Assembly (NCBI GenBank): GCA_903927615.1
Contig: CAIYNU010000077.1
Coordinates: 27,709 to 91,708 of the forward strand
Origin: an uncultured Rhodospirillales bacterium
GTDB lineage: Bacteria > Pseudomonadota > Alphaproteobacteria > Azospirillales > Azospirillaceae
Direction: 5' to 3'
Length of the DNA: 64,000 nucleotides
The stretch's first letter is position 1, and the number at the start of each line of letters is the position of its first letter. Below, piece after piece: positions 1-8,907 of this stretch. A model generated the notes under the pieces. It made no database searches and was not told the origin of the DNA. It was given only the letters and a program-made list of their open reading frames with translations. Position numbers and translations under genes: made by a program.

Positions 1-1
1 C

Positions 2-1186
2 ACCGGTGCGCGGGCGGTGTTCTGTAATCAGGTGGTTGAACCCTGGCGACAGGCCCATGACCACACGATTTCGGAACACCTCGCGCAAGGTGGCGTCGGC
101 ATGGCCTTCTTCTCCGGATCGGTGCTGTTCGATCCGGACCTGATGATTGCCGGTCGCGGGCGTCCCTGGACGGTCTTTGGCCCCTTTTGGCGGCGCTGCC
201 TGGCCTTACCCGCGCCGAACCGGCCGCTGCCGGTACCGCCGGCCCCCGCCGCGACGTTACATCTGGCATCCGACACACTGGACAGTTGGCGGCTGGTCCC
301 GGACCGGCCGGAGGGTTGGGACAGTCTCGCCGCCACCTGGACTCCGGGAGAGGCCGACGCTCAAGGGCGGCTGACCGCCTTTCTGGACGACCACGCCGAC
401 GACTATGAACACGGCCGGGACCGCGTCGACCGGCCAGGCACCGCGCAACTCTCGCCTTGCTTGCATTGGGGCGAACTCAGTGTCCGGCAGGTCTGGCATG
501 CGGTCTCCGCCTCTCTCGACCATCGACCGGAGAGCGGACCGGGCGACGCCTCGCGCCGGGCTTTCCTGCGCCAACTGGGCTGGCGGGAATTCTCCACACA
601 CCTGCTTCACCATTTCCCGGACCTGCCGACCCGGCCCTTCCACGCCCGGTTCGAAGCCTTCCCCACCCGCCGCGACGCCGAGGACCTGGCCGCCTGGCAG
701 CACGGCCGGACCGGCTATCCGCTGGTTGATGCAGCCATGCGCCAGATGCGGACAACCGGTTGGATGCACAATCGCTTGCGGATGGTCGCGGCGTCTTTTC
801 TGGTCAAGCACCTGCTCCTGCCCTGGCAGGACGGCGCCGCCTGGTTCTGGGACGGGCTGGTGGACGCCGATCTGGCCAACAATAGCGCCGGTTGGCAATG
901 GATTGCCGGCTGCGGTACCGATGCCGCGCCCTTCTTCCGCATTTTCAATCCGGTCCTTCAGGGTCGCCGCTTCGACCCCGACGGCGCGCTGGTCCGCCAA
1001 TACATCCCTGAATTGGCAGAGGTTGCCACTCCGCAGATTCACGAGCCGTGGCGGGCCGCGGGCAGCGCAGCCCATGCCGCCCGTAGGGGCTATCCGCCGC
1101 CCCTGGTCGATCACCGGCTGGCTCGGGAGCGGGCACTGGCCGCCTTCCGCAGCCTGCGCCCTGAAGCAGAAGCGGGGAACATTTGA
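2..1186 (+). CDS. phrB: Deoxyribodipyrimidine photolyase / cryptochrome family (5' end cut by window)
   Basis: The reading frame is already open at base 2, so the start lies to the left of the window. The first visible residues (GARAVFCNQVVEPW) match the end of the N-terminal antenna-binding domain. The rest is the FAD-binding domain: RAFLRQLGWREF near visible residue 190, GYPLVDAAMRQMRTTGWMHNRLRM near 240, and WFWDGLVDADLANNSAGWQW followed by FFRIFNP near 285-315. Those last motifs bind FAD and the cyclobutane dimer in class I photolyases. The enzyme would repair UV-induced pyrimidine dimers using blue light. A cryptochrome role cannot be excluded from this part alone. The gene ends just before the mlaA-like gene on the same strand. 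Confidence 0.93.
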   Translation, partial: TGARAVFCNQVVEPWRQAHDHTISEHLAQGGVGMAFFSGSVLFDPDLMIAGRGRPWTVFGPFWRRCLALPAPNRPLPVPPAPAATLHLASDTLDSWRLVPDRPEGWDSLAATWTPGEADAQGRLTAFLDDHADDYEHGRDRVDRPGTAQLSPCLHWGELSVRQVWHAVSASLDHRPESGPGDASRRAFLRQLGWREFSTHLLHHFPDLPTRPFHARFEAFPTRRDAEDLAAWQHGRTGYPLVDAAMRQMRTTGWMHNRLRMVAASFLVKHLLLPWQDGAAWFWDGLVDADLANNSAGWQWIAGCGTDAAPFFRIFNPVLQGRRFDPDGALVRQYIPELAEVATPQIHEPWRAAGSAAHAARRGYPPPLVDHRLARERALAAFRSLRPEAEAGNI

Positions 1187-1302
1187 CAGACTCAAGAACC
1201 GGGTCTAAGATCGTTGATCATCTCGCACCATCAAGTTCCGACTTCATCCCCGTGCGCGATGGTCTTTCGAGAGGTTTTTCTTGGGTGTGGACCCCGGTGG
1301 TC

Positions 1303-2154
1303 ATGCTGCGTTGCAATAAAAATGTGTCTTCAATTGGCTTGGCCTTGGGATTGTCACTTTGTCCGATTGCGGCCAAAGCTGATGGTGATGCGCTGGAGCA
1401 ATTCAACCGATCCATGCACGAATTCAACCAAAAGTACTACACCTCATCCGAGGATGGCGCCAATCAGTTTTTTGTCGACACGGTGCCCGAGGCGGTGCGG
1501 CGCGGGGTCAATAACTTCTTCGCAAACCTTGGCGAACCGGTGATTGCGGTCAGCAGCTTGGCCGAAGGCGACGTCGGCAATGCCGAGGTCGCCACCCGGC
1601 GGTTTTTTTACAACCTCGTCTGGGGGTATGGCGGCTTCTACGATCAGGCCAGCGCGGCCGGGGTCAACCCCAAGCATCACGAGATGGGGGAAATCACCTG
1701 CTCCTACGGCCTGCCCGACGGCCCGTTCCTGGAACTGCCGTTCTACGGACCGGCGACGGTTGGCGATCTGGTGGGCTCGACCTTGCCGCTGGTGGCCGGC
1801 TATGTCGTCCTTGGCGAGGCCTTCTTTTTCTATCGCGCCAGCAGCCGGGTCGCGTCGTTTATGGACGACAAAAAGGACGACGATCAGAGCGGCGGCGATC
1901 AAAAGCGTGAGAGCACCAGTAACGACAATAACAGTCGTGATGACGGGAGCCGCGCGGTTAAGGCCGCCGAAGCCGACGCCCCCGCGGTTCCGGACGCCAG
2001 AACCAACGACACCAAAACCGACGACTCCGCCAAGGCCGAACCCGTCAGCTACCAGGAAGCCAAAGACCGTTATCTCGCCGCCCGGATGGCGGTATGCCGA
2101 AACCGCGTCTCCAAAGCCACCGCCCCCACCGACCCGGCGGCGACGGTTCGATAG
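1303..2154 (+). CDS. mlaA: MlaA/VacJ family outer-membrane lipid-asymmetry protein
   Basis: The protein has the MlaA core: FNRSMHEFN close to the mature N terminus, then VRRGVNNFFANLGEP, a long RRFFYNLVWGYGG segment and LPFYGPATVGDLVG. MlaA sits in the outer membrane and removes phospholipid from the outer leaflet for return by the Mla pathway. The ATG at 1303 was chosen because a signal peptide follows directly (hydrophobic core, then AKA and DGD). An in-frame TTG at 1183 would put 40 unlikely residues in front. The only Cys near the cleavage site is in LSLC, a poor lipobox, so lipidation is uncertain. After the conserved domain comes a charged, low-complexity tail of about 90 residues rich in D, K, S and N. 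No other mla genes are nearby. Confidence 0.88.
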   Translation: MLRCNKNVSSIGLALGLSLCPIAAKADGDALEQFNRSMHEFNQKYYTSSEDGANQFFVDTVPEAVRRGVNNFFANLGEPVIAVSSLAEGDVGNAEVATRRFFYNLVWGYGGFYDQASAAGVNPKHHEMGEITCSYGLPDGPFLELPFYGPATVGDLVGSTLPLVAGYVVLGEAFFFYRASSRVASFMDDKKDDDQSGGDQKRESTSNDNNSRDDGSRAVKAAEADAPAVPDARTNDTKTDDSAKAEPVSYQEAKDRYLAARMAVCRNRVSKATAPTDPAATVR

Positions 2155-2211
2155 CCCGGACCGAACGCCATTTCAGTATGCTATCCCGACTACGATCGAA
2201 AAAGGGGCAAG

Positions 2212-2430
2212 ATGCTCGACTGCGCCCGGTTGATGGAGACAATCGAACAGGCCGAGGCGCGCGCGGAAAAGCTACTGACCCGTTGCAACCAAGATGGTTT
2301 TCCGTTTCACCCGCCCTATACCACCGTTGGTCGCCTGACCCGGGAAATTCGAAAGGCCGCGCTGGCCTTCAGCCACCAGGGGCTTTGCCCCTGGCCGCCG
2401 CCAGGGGCTGCCCCATGGGCGCTAGGATAA
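2212..2430 (+). CDS. Small hypothetical protein, 72 aa, C terminus formed by a repeat hairpin
   Basis: A short open frame starts with ATG behind AAGGGGCAAG, a good ribosome binding site. The first ~55 residues are amphipathic, with a Glu/Ala-rich helix and a TTVGRLTREIRKAALAF segment. I do not recognise a family. The last ~17 residues (QGLCPWPPPGAAPW...) are encoded by a GC-rich hairpin repeat also seen elsewhere in this window. The original stop may therefore have been lost or displaced by the repeat. It lies 57 bases after mlaA on the same strand and could be cotranscribed. It may be a real small gene or the remnant of one. Confidence 0.4.
   Translation: MLDCARLMETIEQAEARAEKLLTRCNQDGFPFHPPYTTVGRLTREIRKAALAFSHQGLCPWPPPGAAPWALG
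2376..2418. repeat. GC-rich hairpin repeat (CCAGGGGC family), copy 1
   Basis: CCAGGGGC-TTT-GCCCCTGG forms a perfect 8-bp stem at 2376-2394. A second, imperfect CCAGGGGC/GCCCCATGG pair follows at 2401-2418. It lies between the convergent small ORF and the oxidoreductase gene and may act as a transcription terminator. Related copies lie at 8878, 32355 and 49576. Confidence 0.7.
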
Positions 2431-2476
2431 GGCCCGGTCCTGGGAAGGCGGGCAGGATGCCCGCGCTCCCAAGAAG

Positions 2477-5400
2477 TTACAACGCCGCGCGCTTGACCGA
2501 TGGATTGGCCGCGCAATGGTCGATCCATTGGGCGGTCAGCTTTTCCTGAACCGCGTTCTGCCCCAGCCGTTCCCGCAGGCTTCCGAAGTCCACCACATCC
2601 AGGGGCTGATCCTGATTGTAGCAGGTAAACACCACCGTTTCCTCACCGCTGATCGGATCCTTGTGCAGTTGCAGACATTGGGCGCAGATTTCCTTCATCA
2701 TGCACTGCATTGGCGAGTTAATCGAGCCAATCGCCTCATGATCCGGATTAAGATAGGGTTTCAACACCCCATGCCGGGCCGTCCCCACCGCATGCATCAT
2801 CCGATCCGAACCGATGGCGATGATCCGGTTGACATCACTCATGGGGATGACCGGATCACCCAGTTGACCGGCGGCGTAAGCATGCAGCGCCTCGACGATG
2901 TTGCCGACGAACCCCAGATCGCCCGGCCGGCTGGGCGTGAATCCCGGGGCCTCGTCACAGCACCAGACCACCAGATCGGCCGCCGCCTCGATTTGTGAAA
3001 CCTTATAACGGTCGCTCTGCTTCTTGTAGCCGGCAAAGTAAACCACCCGGCAACCCTTGGCCCGCATGGCCTGGCCGATGGAAAACAGCACCGCGTTGCC
3101 CAGACCGCCGCCCACCAGGCACACGGTTTCTCCTTCGGGAATCTCGGTGGGCGTGCCGGTGGGGCCCATCAACACCACCGGTTCACCGGCCTTCAGCAAC
3201 GTACACAGGCTGGACGAACCGCCCATCTCCAGCACGATGGTCGACAGCAACCCCTTGCCCTTATCCACCCAGGCACCGGTCAGGGCCAAACCTTCCATGG
3301 CCAGGGTGGTCACGGCTTGGCCGTTGGTGGCCACCCGCGGCGCCAGGGATTCAAAATTCTGCAACCGATAGAACTGGCCGGGCTGGAAGTTGGCCGCAGC
3401 CCGCGGCGCCCGCACCACCACCTCGACGATGTTCGGAGCAAGCCGATGAACCTCATGAACCACCGGGCGCAGTTGGCGGTTGAGGGTGGCCATCAAATCG
3501 CCGGGAGTAATGGGCGTCGGCTCCCGCCGTGCCAACAGCCGGCACAACACCGGGAACCCCTTGCGCGCGCCCGCCATGGCACGGACGACATTGCCGGCGA
3601 ACGACGGATGCAAGTCGCCAAAAAAAGACACCCCGCGACCGTCGGACAACTGGGTGGTCAGCACGGCCACCTTGGCGGGCTTGGGCAACGGTTCGGGGTG
3701 AACCGGATTGCCGTCCTCGTCCAACGCCCGATAATATTTGCCGTCCAGGGTGAGGAAGCCGGGCGTTTCCCGGGCCAGCACCGTATTCGGCTGGGTCCCG
3801 GCCGCCACCAGAATGGTTTTAGCCGGCAGCACCACCTCATGGCCATCGGCGCCTTTGACCCGCAACGCTTCGGCATGACCGAAACCATCGACCGCCACCG
3901 CCACCGGCGTGACCTGCTCGACGAAGCGGATGCCCTCTTCCATGGCCAGGGCCACCTCCTCATGATTGAGGGTGTAGCTGGGGGCATCGACCAACCGCCG
4001 ACGGTAGGCGACGGTGGCGCCGCCCCAGTCATCAAGCAACTGCTGGATGCGGGGCGGTCGTCCTTGGGCGGCAGCGGCCAGCCGCTCGGCGCGCAGCGCC
4101 TGGGCGTGGGCCAGAAACTCGTCGGCAGTGGTCCGTTCCTCGTCGCGCCAGCTCGCCCGCACCGCGTCGGCCCCCCGCGACGCGACCAGCGTCTCGTAAC
4201 GATGAAGAAACTTCTCCACCTGCACCGGATAGTACGCCAAGGACTCGGTTGCGGTATCGATGGCCGTCAGGCCGCCGCCGATCACCACCACCGGCAACCG
4301 CACTTGCAGGTTAGCCAGGGAATCGGTCTTGGCCGCGCCGGTCAATTGGAGCGCCATCAGAAAATCCGAGGCCTGGCGAACACCCCGGGCAAGGCCATTG
4401 CCCATGGGAATGACGGTTGGGCGACCGGCCCCGGCACACAACGCAATATGATCGAAGCCTGCCGCAAAGGCGTCATCAATGGTCAGAGTACCACCGAATC
4501 TGACGCCACCCAGAATACACATCGTGATGCGCCGCTCCAGCAACAAGCGAATAATCTTAAGAAAATTCTTGTTCCAACGCACGGTGATGCCGTACTCGGC
4601 AACCCCGCCGAAGCCGGCCATCACCCGTTCGTCGAGCCGGTCGTAAAGGTCATCCACGCGCCGGATCGGCCGGAACTGCACCCGGTCGCCCGAAGGCAGC
4701 ACGCCGGACAAATCGGCCGGTAAGGGCTCGATCTTGAGGCCATCGATGCCGATCACCGCATGGCCTTCGTTCAGCAGATAATGGGACAGGGTGTAGCCCG
4801 CCGGCCCCAGCCCCACCACCAGAACCTTGTAACCCGAGTGCGGCTTGGGCAGCGGCCGGCGCAGATTAAGCGGGTTCCAGCGGCTCAGCAGCCCATAGAT
4901 TTCGAAACCCCAGGGCAAGTCCAGCACGTTCTTCAGATTGCGGGTCTCGGCCTGGGGAATATCCACCGGTTCTTGCTTCTGATAGATGCAGGCCTTCATG
5001 CAGTCGTTGCAAATGCGGTGGCCAGTGCCCGCGATCATCGGATTATCGACCATCGCGATGGCCAAGGCCGCCACCGGCTGGCCTCGCACCATCGCGGTGT
5101 GCATCTCGGAAATCTTTTCCTCCAGCGGGCAACCGGTCAGCGGCACGCCGAACGGGCTCTTCTGGTAGGTACCACTCTTGCGGTCACGCAACCCTTTAGA
5201 GCAACTGTCTTTGCCCTGGTTGTGGCACCAGATGCAGTAATTGGCCTCGTCCAGCGCCCCCGCGAGATCGCATCCGAGGTCGGTCAGGTCAAAGCCCTCG
5301 CGCAACCGACGATCATGCTCGGGCAGGCGCAGCATGCTGACACCGTCAATGACCACGGTCTCGACCGGCACCAGTCGGTGGGGCTCAATCCGCGACGGCA

Positions 5401-5962
5401 CCTGGAACAGGATGCCGTGGCCGTGGCGGTCCCGCCCCGCCGGGGCGTAGAGCGCCCAGGCAGCGTACCGTTCGGCCAGCGCCAGCGCCTCGCCATGGGC
5501 CGCCGGTTCCTCCGCCCAGGTCATCACCTGGCGGGCGAAGGCGGCTTCGTCGAACCCGACGCCCAACCGGTCCGCCACCTCCGCGGTGAGCGCGGCACCG
5601 TCAAAGGCCGCCGCCTGTTCGGGCTTGAACGCCTTGGCGGCACGCCGCTGCACAAACAGGCGCTTGCAGGTATAGAGCGAGGCCAGCGCGCCGTGGCCCG
5701 CGGCAAGCGCCCCCAGTTCCGTCCGGATGTCGAATAAAGCGGCAATCACCTCTTCCAGATGGGGCGCGAGATCGATCAGCAATTCGCTTTCGGCCTTGGC
5801 CTCCAGGCCATCGGGCGCCGCCCGGGCTGCCAGCAACCGGTTGGCCAGGGGCTGATCGGCGGCGGCGAGTTGCTCCAGGAAGGCCCGGTCTAGCCGGGCC
5901 AGACCAACATGATCGTACAGATCGTTGAATTCGAGGCCAAAACCAAGAGTGAGTTCGCTCAT
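2477..5962 (-). CDS. Large FAD/NAD(P)-dependent iron-sulfur oxidoreductase, GltD/NfnB-like plus PyrK/NfnA-like fusion
   Basis: The predicted protein has 1161 residues, counting from the ATG at 5962 (MSELTLGFG). An in-frame extension to 6172 looks non-native. After an N-terminal region of ~235 residues of unknown fold comes a cysteine cluster (CIWCHNQGKDSC near 241, GCPLEEKISEM, then CNDCMKAC near 310-330), like the Fe-S region of GltD or NfnB. A dinucleotide fold (VVGLGPAGYT, ~380) and a second (VVIGGGLTAID, ~560) follow, as in glutamate synthase beta-type flavoproteins. Residues ~825-980 resemble a ferredoxin-NADP reductase (FQPGQFYRLQNF, GPTGTPTEIP, VGGGLGNAV). The C terminus has a PyrK-type cluster site (CMMKEICAQC...C, ~1084-1114). 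Together this resembles NfnB and NfnA in one chain, which suggests transfer between NAD(P)H pools and an iron-sulfur carrier. The exact reaction is inference. Its upstream neighbour on the same strand is a HExxH-type protein. Confidence 0.75.
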   Translation of the reverse strand: MSELTLGFGLEFNDLYDHVGLARLDRAFLEQLAAADQPLANRLLAARAAPDGLEAKAESELLIDLAPHLEEVIAALFDIRTELGALAAGHGALASLYTCKRLFVQRRAAKAFKPEQAAAFDGAALTAEVADRLGVGFDEAAFARQVMTWAEEPAAHGEALALAERYAAWALYAPAGRDRHGHGILFQVPSRIEPHRLVPVETVVIDGVSMLRLPEHDRRLREGFDLTDLGCDLAGALDEANYCIWCHNQGKDSCSKGLRDRKSGTYQKSPFGVPLTGCPLEEKISEMHTAMVRGQPVAALAIAMVDNPMIAGTGHRICNDCMKACIYQKQEPVDIPQAETRNLKNVLDLPWGFEIYGLLSRWNPLNLRRPLPKPHSGYKVLVVGLGPAGYTLSHYLLNEGHAVIGIDGLKIEPLPADLSGVLPSGDRVQFRPIRRVDDLYDRLDERVMAGFGGVAEYGITVRWNKNFLKIIRLLLERRITMCILGGVRFGGTLTIDDAFAAGFDHIALCAGAGRPTVIPMGNGLARGVRQASDFLMALQLTGAAKTDSLANLQVRLPVVVIGGGLTAIDTATESLAYYPVQVEKFLHRYETLVASRGADAVRASWRDEERTTADEFLAHAQALRAERLAAAAQGRPPRIQQLLDDWGGATVAYRRRLVDAPSYTLNHEEVALAMEEGIRFVEQVTPVAVAVDGFGHAEALRVKGADGHEVVLPAKTILVAAGTQPNTVLARETPGFLTLDGKYYRALDEDGNPVHPEPLPKPAKVAVLTTQLSDGRGVSFFGDLHPSFAGNVVRAMAGARKGFPVLCRLLARREPTPITPGDLMATLNRQLRPVVHEVHRLAPNIVEVVVRAPRAAANFQPGQFYRLQNFESLAPRVATNGQAVTTLAMEGLALTGAWVDKGKGLLSTIVLEMGGSSSLCTLLKAGEPVVLMGPTGTPTEIPEGETVCLVGGGLGNAVLFSIGQAMRAKGCRVVYFAGYKKQSDRYKVSQIEAAADLVVWCCDEAPGFTPSRPGDLGFVGNIVEALHAYAAGQLGDPVIPMSDVNRIIAIGSDRMMHAVGTARHGVLKPYLNPDHEAIGSINSPMQCMMKEICAQCLQLHKDPISGEETVVFTCYNQDQPLDVVDFGSLRERLGQNAVQEKLTAQWIDHCAANPSVKRAAL

Positions 5963-6086
5963 CGCCAAATCCAGGGTGTTGGTGGCGGCAGGTCGCTGTG
6001 GGCAGACTCCGCCGACCGGGACATAAGTCAGTCTCGCGACCGTTCTATTAACATGTTCTGTCGGCGCTGCCAGCAGGGATCCACAC

Positions 6087-6716
6087 TCAGGCGGCCTCGG
6101 CGTCGACAGCCGGTGGAACCGGACGACCCTCGTGACCCACCAGGCCAGCCCGATGGAGCGCATCGACGGCATCGGCGAAGAAGGCCACAGTCGATGCCCG
6201 GTGAGCCCCTTCCAACCAATTCTGTTCGAGACAGGCGAGAATCGCCGGTTGACCCAGTTCCGCTTCCCACAAAATGCCGAGCAGGGAGGTCAGAACCTCT
6301 TCGGTCTCGCGTTGCTCCTCCGAAACGCAAAAAGCGGCGTTTGCCGCCTCTTTCAACCCGGTTTCCGGTCCCGCGCCCAAGCCGAAATCGGGTAACGGCC
6401 GACGCTCGGGCGCGCACAGCAGCCAATGGGCAACCTCGTGAACGATGACCGAGGCTTCGCTGCGGGTCCGGATGCAACGGCCGTCCCAACTGAACGCCAC
6501 AGCCGGTTCCTGGTCGAGTGTGGCGACGCCGAAGGAATGCGCCAAAGCAACGGCATCGGCGCGTTGGGCTGGCGTGTCGACGGTCCCGGGCGTTACCGGC
6601 CAGGTGGCGGCAATCCGAGCAAAGGCCGCCGCCGCCCGTGGCCGATCGGCAAGGCGATCGGCGAAGTGCGTCAGCACGGCGTCCAGCCGGTCGGTTGAAA
6701 TCGGCGTCAGAATCAT
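6087..6716 (-). CDS. Hypothetical protein with HExxH zinc-site motif
   Basis: The protein has about 209 residues from the ATG at 6716 (MILTPISTD). A longer frame to 6863 adds a basic, unlikely leader. The main feature is IVHEVAHWLL near residue 90, a HExxH motif typical of zinc metallopeptidases and metal hydroxylases. A Glu-rich helical stretch (EEQRETEEVLTSLLGILWEAE) follows and could supply a third ligand. There is no signal peptide or membrane segment, so it should be cytoplasmic. It resembles small proteins of the EF-P hydroxylase or metallopeptidase-like type only through this motif. It lies 124 bases upstream of the large oxidoreductase on the same strand and may be cotranscribed. Confidence 0.6.
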   Translation of the reverse strand: MILTPISTDRLDAVLTHFADRLADRPRAAAAFARIAATWPVTPGTVDTPAQRADAVALAHSFGVATLDQEPAVAFSWDGRCIRTRSEASVIVHEVAHWLLCAPERRPLPDFGLGAGPETGLKEAANAAFCVSEEQRETEEVLTSLLGILWEAELGQPAILACLEQNWLEGAHRASTVAFFADAVDALHRAGLVGHEGRPVPPAVDAEAA

Positions 6717-7324
6717 GATGGGGCGGACTCCCAGGAGGAAAAGCGACAGGTCACGGCGATAAGACGGGGCGGCTTCCGTTTCCGGGCCTGTCGTTAGCGC
6801 GCCGGCCGCGGGTATGCAATCCTCGATGCCGATGGTTAAGAAACCATGACGACGCCCAGTCAAGACTGGACATCACCCGGTCCGGCGGGGTCTTGGTGGT
6901 CAATCCGGCGACCGATCCACCGATAGCGCCACGGTCTGGCGAACGATGACGGCCTGCAAAATCGGAACCATTGCAACAGAGCGGCTGATTCGCCAGCCTG
7001 ATCGGCTCATGCGGCGACCCAGGGTCCGAAAAGCCGACAAGAACCCACAGTAATAATGAGATGTACGGCGTCGGCAGCCCGTCGCGTTCCACCATATCCA
7101 ACCACACCTACTCCAGCTGGCACTATAGATCACGATAATTCCAATACACCCCTGTGCAGGTTGCCAGGTACCGTCGAAATGACACAAAAAAGCCTGAATG
7201 TGAGACCTTAAGCGTTATGTTCGCGTACAACAGAATGCCATGATGCTGGTCGATGATACCGGTATCGTAATGTCTTTCAAGTTGTAACGGACACCGCGAT
7301 AATGTCCCGACAAAGGTTAAGATC
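6717..7324. other. Intergenic region, divergent promoter area before the porin
   Basis: About 600 bases lie between the divergent HExxH gene and the porin. Short open frames exist but lack convincing ribosome sites and composition. A perfect 12-bp palindrome, GATACCGGTATC, lies at 7255-7266, upstream of the likely porin promoter, and may be an operator. Confidence 0.5.
7275..7303 (+). promoter_or_regulatory. Possible porin promoter
   Basis: TTTCAA at 7275-7280 and GATAAT at 7298-7303 are separated by 17 bases. The -10 is good and the -35 weak. Transcription would start about 15 bases before the ATG, leaving just room for the AAAGG ribosome site at 7312-7316. Confidence 0.3.
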
Positions 7325-8719
7325 ATGAAAAAAAGGTTAATGCTCAGTTGCGCCGCGGGGGCACTGATTGCTTCAAGCGGAAATGCTTTTGCCGACACAC
7401 CAGGAAAATTTAACATCATCCTCCACGGTGACGCTTGGTTTACCGCTGGTTTTGTCGATCAGAACAGTTTTAGTGATCCGTTCGCGCCGGGTGGGCTCAG
7501 CGGCGGTGCCGTTCAATCGCAAAAGCATGTGGCCTTTGCCGATCGCTTTCATATGACGGTGATGGCCGACGCCAACGCCGACAACGGTATCGAGTACGGC
7601 GCCCTGCTCAGCCTGCGGGCGGCCTACGGCGGTTCCCCGAATCCGGTGGATGGCAATTTCACCAACAAGGGCGGCCTGGTCGATAGCGATCAGGCTTACG
7701 TCTTCGTCAACAGCAATATCGGCGAATTTCAAGGGGGTGTCGTCCCAGGCGTCAACAATGCCATGCACACCGGAGCGCCCAACAATTTCGGGACCGGGGG
7801 TGTCGACGGCGATTGGAACATGACGCCCGGTCCGTCGTGGATCATGAACCAGGGAACCTTCCTGGAACCGTACTTCGGCGGCGGCTTCACCACCGTGACC
7901 TACAATCAATACGGCCAAAAGCTGAACTACTTCACGCCTCGCATCTTCCAGCAGGATGGCGACCACCACACCGGTCTCGGCGCCATGTTCAGCTATGGGC
8001 CGAATAACAGCGAATTCAGCACCGGTGTCAATCGCGCCACGGTTTCTCGCCTGTCGGCCGCTGAAGGTCCCTATATTCAGAACTGTGGCACAAGCTCGGC
8101 GATCCTGACCTGCGATTATCAGAATGTCTGGGAAACCGGCTTGCGTTATGATGGTGCCTTCTCGGATGTTTCGGTAACCTCCAACTTTGGCGTCATCGGT
8201 GCGACCACCCGACCGACCACGGGCGGGGCCGGCGGTCCGACCAACTATAACGACCTCTTGGCCTATCAGTTCGGGTTGCAACTCGGCTACGGTCCGTGGC
8301 AGGTCGGCGGTGCCTACGCCAATGCCGGGCATTCCGCATACACCAAGAACCCGGTCACCCAAAGCTTGTTCTTCGGATCGGCTTACACCGGCACCACCCA
8401 TCTCGCCGATCAATACACATGGGACATCGGCCTGTCCTATCAGGCTACCGACGCTTTGACCGTTGGCTTCAACTATCAATACGGTCATGATGCGGGCGAT
8501 CCGGCCTTCGCCGGTGCGCGCAGTGCCGATCTTTATTCCGTGGGCGCGACTTACGTCCTGGCGCCCGGGTTGACCACGTCGCTGGAATACCTGAAGAGCG
8601 TGACCAACAACCAGTCGGCGGTCACCAGCTTCGCCAAGGCAACGGGCAACACCGCGTCCCTGAACGCCATGAGCGGCAATGCCGACATCGTTCTGTGGAA
8701 GAACAGCGTCTCCTTCTGA
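7325..8719 (+). CDS. Outer-membrane porin
   Basis: The protein has 464 residues with a clear signal peptide (MKKRLML..., cleavage after AFA near residue 23). The mature part is rich in Gly, Asn, Tyr and alternating beta-strand patterns (LHGDAWFTAGF, FHMTVMADANADNG, YGALLSLRAAYGG) and ends in SVSF with a terminal Phe. That terminal residue is the signature of BAM-assembled barrels. It would form a trimeric general diffusion porin in the outer membrane. Substrate preference cannot be read from the sequence. Its TGA stop is the first three bases of a tandem 18-bp repeat. The neighbouring mfd is convergent. Confidence 0.9.
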   Translation: MKKRLMLSCAAGALIASSGNAFADTPGKFNIILHGDAWFTAGFVDQNSFSDPFAPGGLSGGAVQSQKHVAFADRFHMTVMADANADNGIEYGALLSLRAAYGGSPNPVDGNFTNKGGLVDSDQAYVFVNSNIGEFQGGVVPGVNNAMHTGAPNNFGTGGVDGDWNMTPGPSWIMNQGTFLEPYFGGGFTTVTYNQYGQKLNYFTPRIFQQDGDHHTGLGAMFSYGPNNSEFSTGVNRATVSRLSAAEGPYIQNCGTSSAILTCDYQNVWETGLRYDGAFSDVSVTSNFGVIGATTRPTTGGAGGPTNYNDLLAYQFGLQLGYGPWQVGGAYANAGHSAYTKNPVTQSLFFGSAYTGTTHLADQYTWDIGLSYQATDALTVGFNYQYGHDAGDPAFAGARSADLYSVGATYVLAPGLTTSLEYLKSVTNNQSAVTSFAKATGNTASLNAMSGNADIVLWKNSVSF

Positions 8720-8824
8720 TCGTAAAGTCGGGGCTGATCGTAAAGTCGGGGCTGATCGTAAAGTCGGGGCTGATCGTAAAGTCGGGGCTGATCGTAAAGT
8801 CGGGGCTGATCGTAAAGTCCGGGA
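8717..8824. repeat. Tandem repeat, six copies of an 18-bp unit
   Basis: The unit TGATCGTAAAGTCGGGGC is repeated at 8717, 8735, 8753, 8771, 8789 and 8807. The first five copies are identical and the sixth diverges in its last bases. Copy 1 begins with the porin stop codon itself. The length is a multiple of three, so reading frames are preserved across the array. There are no spacers, so it is not CRISPR. Confidence 0.97.
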
Positions 8825-8877
8825 TCGGCGGCGATCCGTCGTTGGATAACCACGCCGCCGGCCCCGGATGGCCCGGG

Positions 8878-8899
8878 GTCCGGGGCAATGCCCCCGGAC
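8878..8899. terminator. GC-rich hairpin between porin and mfd (repeat family, copy 2)
   Basis: GTCCGGGG (8878-8885) pairs with CCCCGGAC (8892-8899) around a 6-base loop. It sits between convergent genes and only 8 bases past the end of mfd, so it probably stops transcription from one or both sides. No clear T-run follows. Confidence 0.55.
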
Positions 8900-8907
8900 G
8901 CCGAAGG

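Noticed and set aside
1183..1302. Longer MlaA start at TTG 1183
   Set aside because: It would put 40 non-conserved residues before the signal peptide and overlap the photolyase stop; ATG 1303 fits a secreted protein.
3317..4723. Long plus-strand open frame inside the oxidoreductase gene
   Set aside because: It is a shadow of a well-supported minus-strand gene in GC-rich DNA, with a His/Gln/Arg-rich product and no known motifs.
8717..8824. CRISPR array
   Set aside because: Six units follow each other without spacers, and no cas genes are present.
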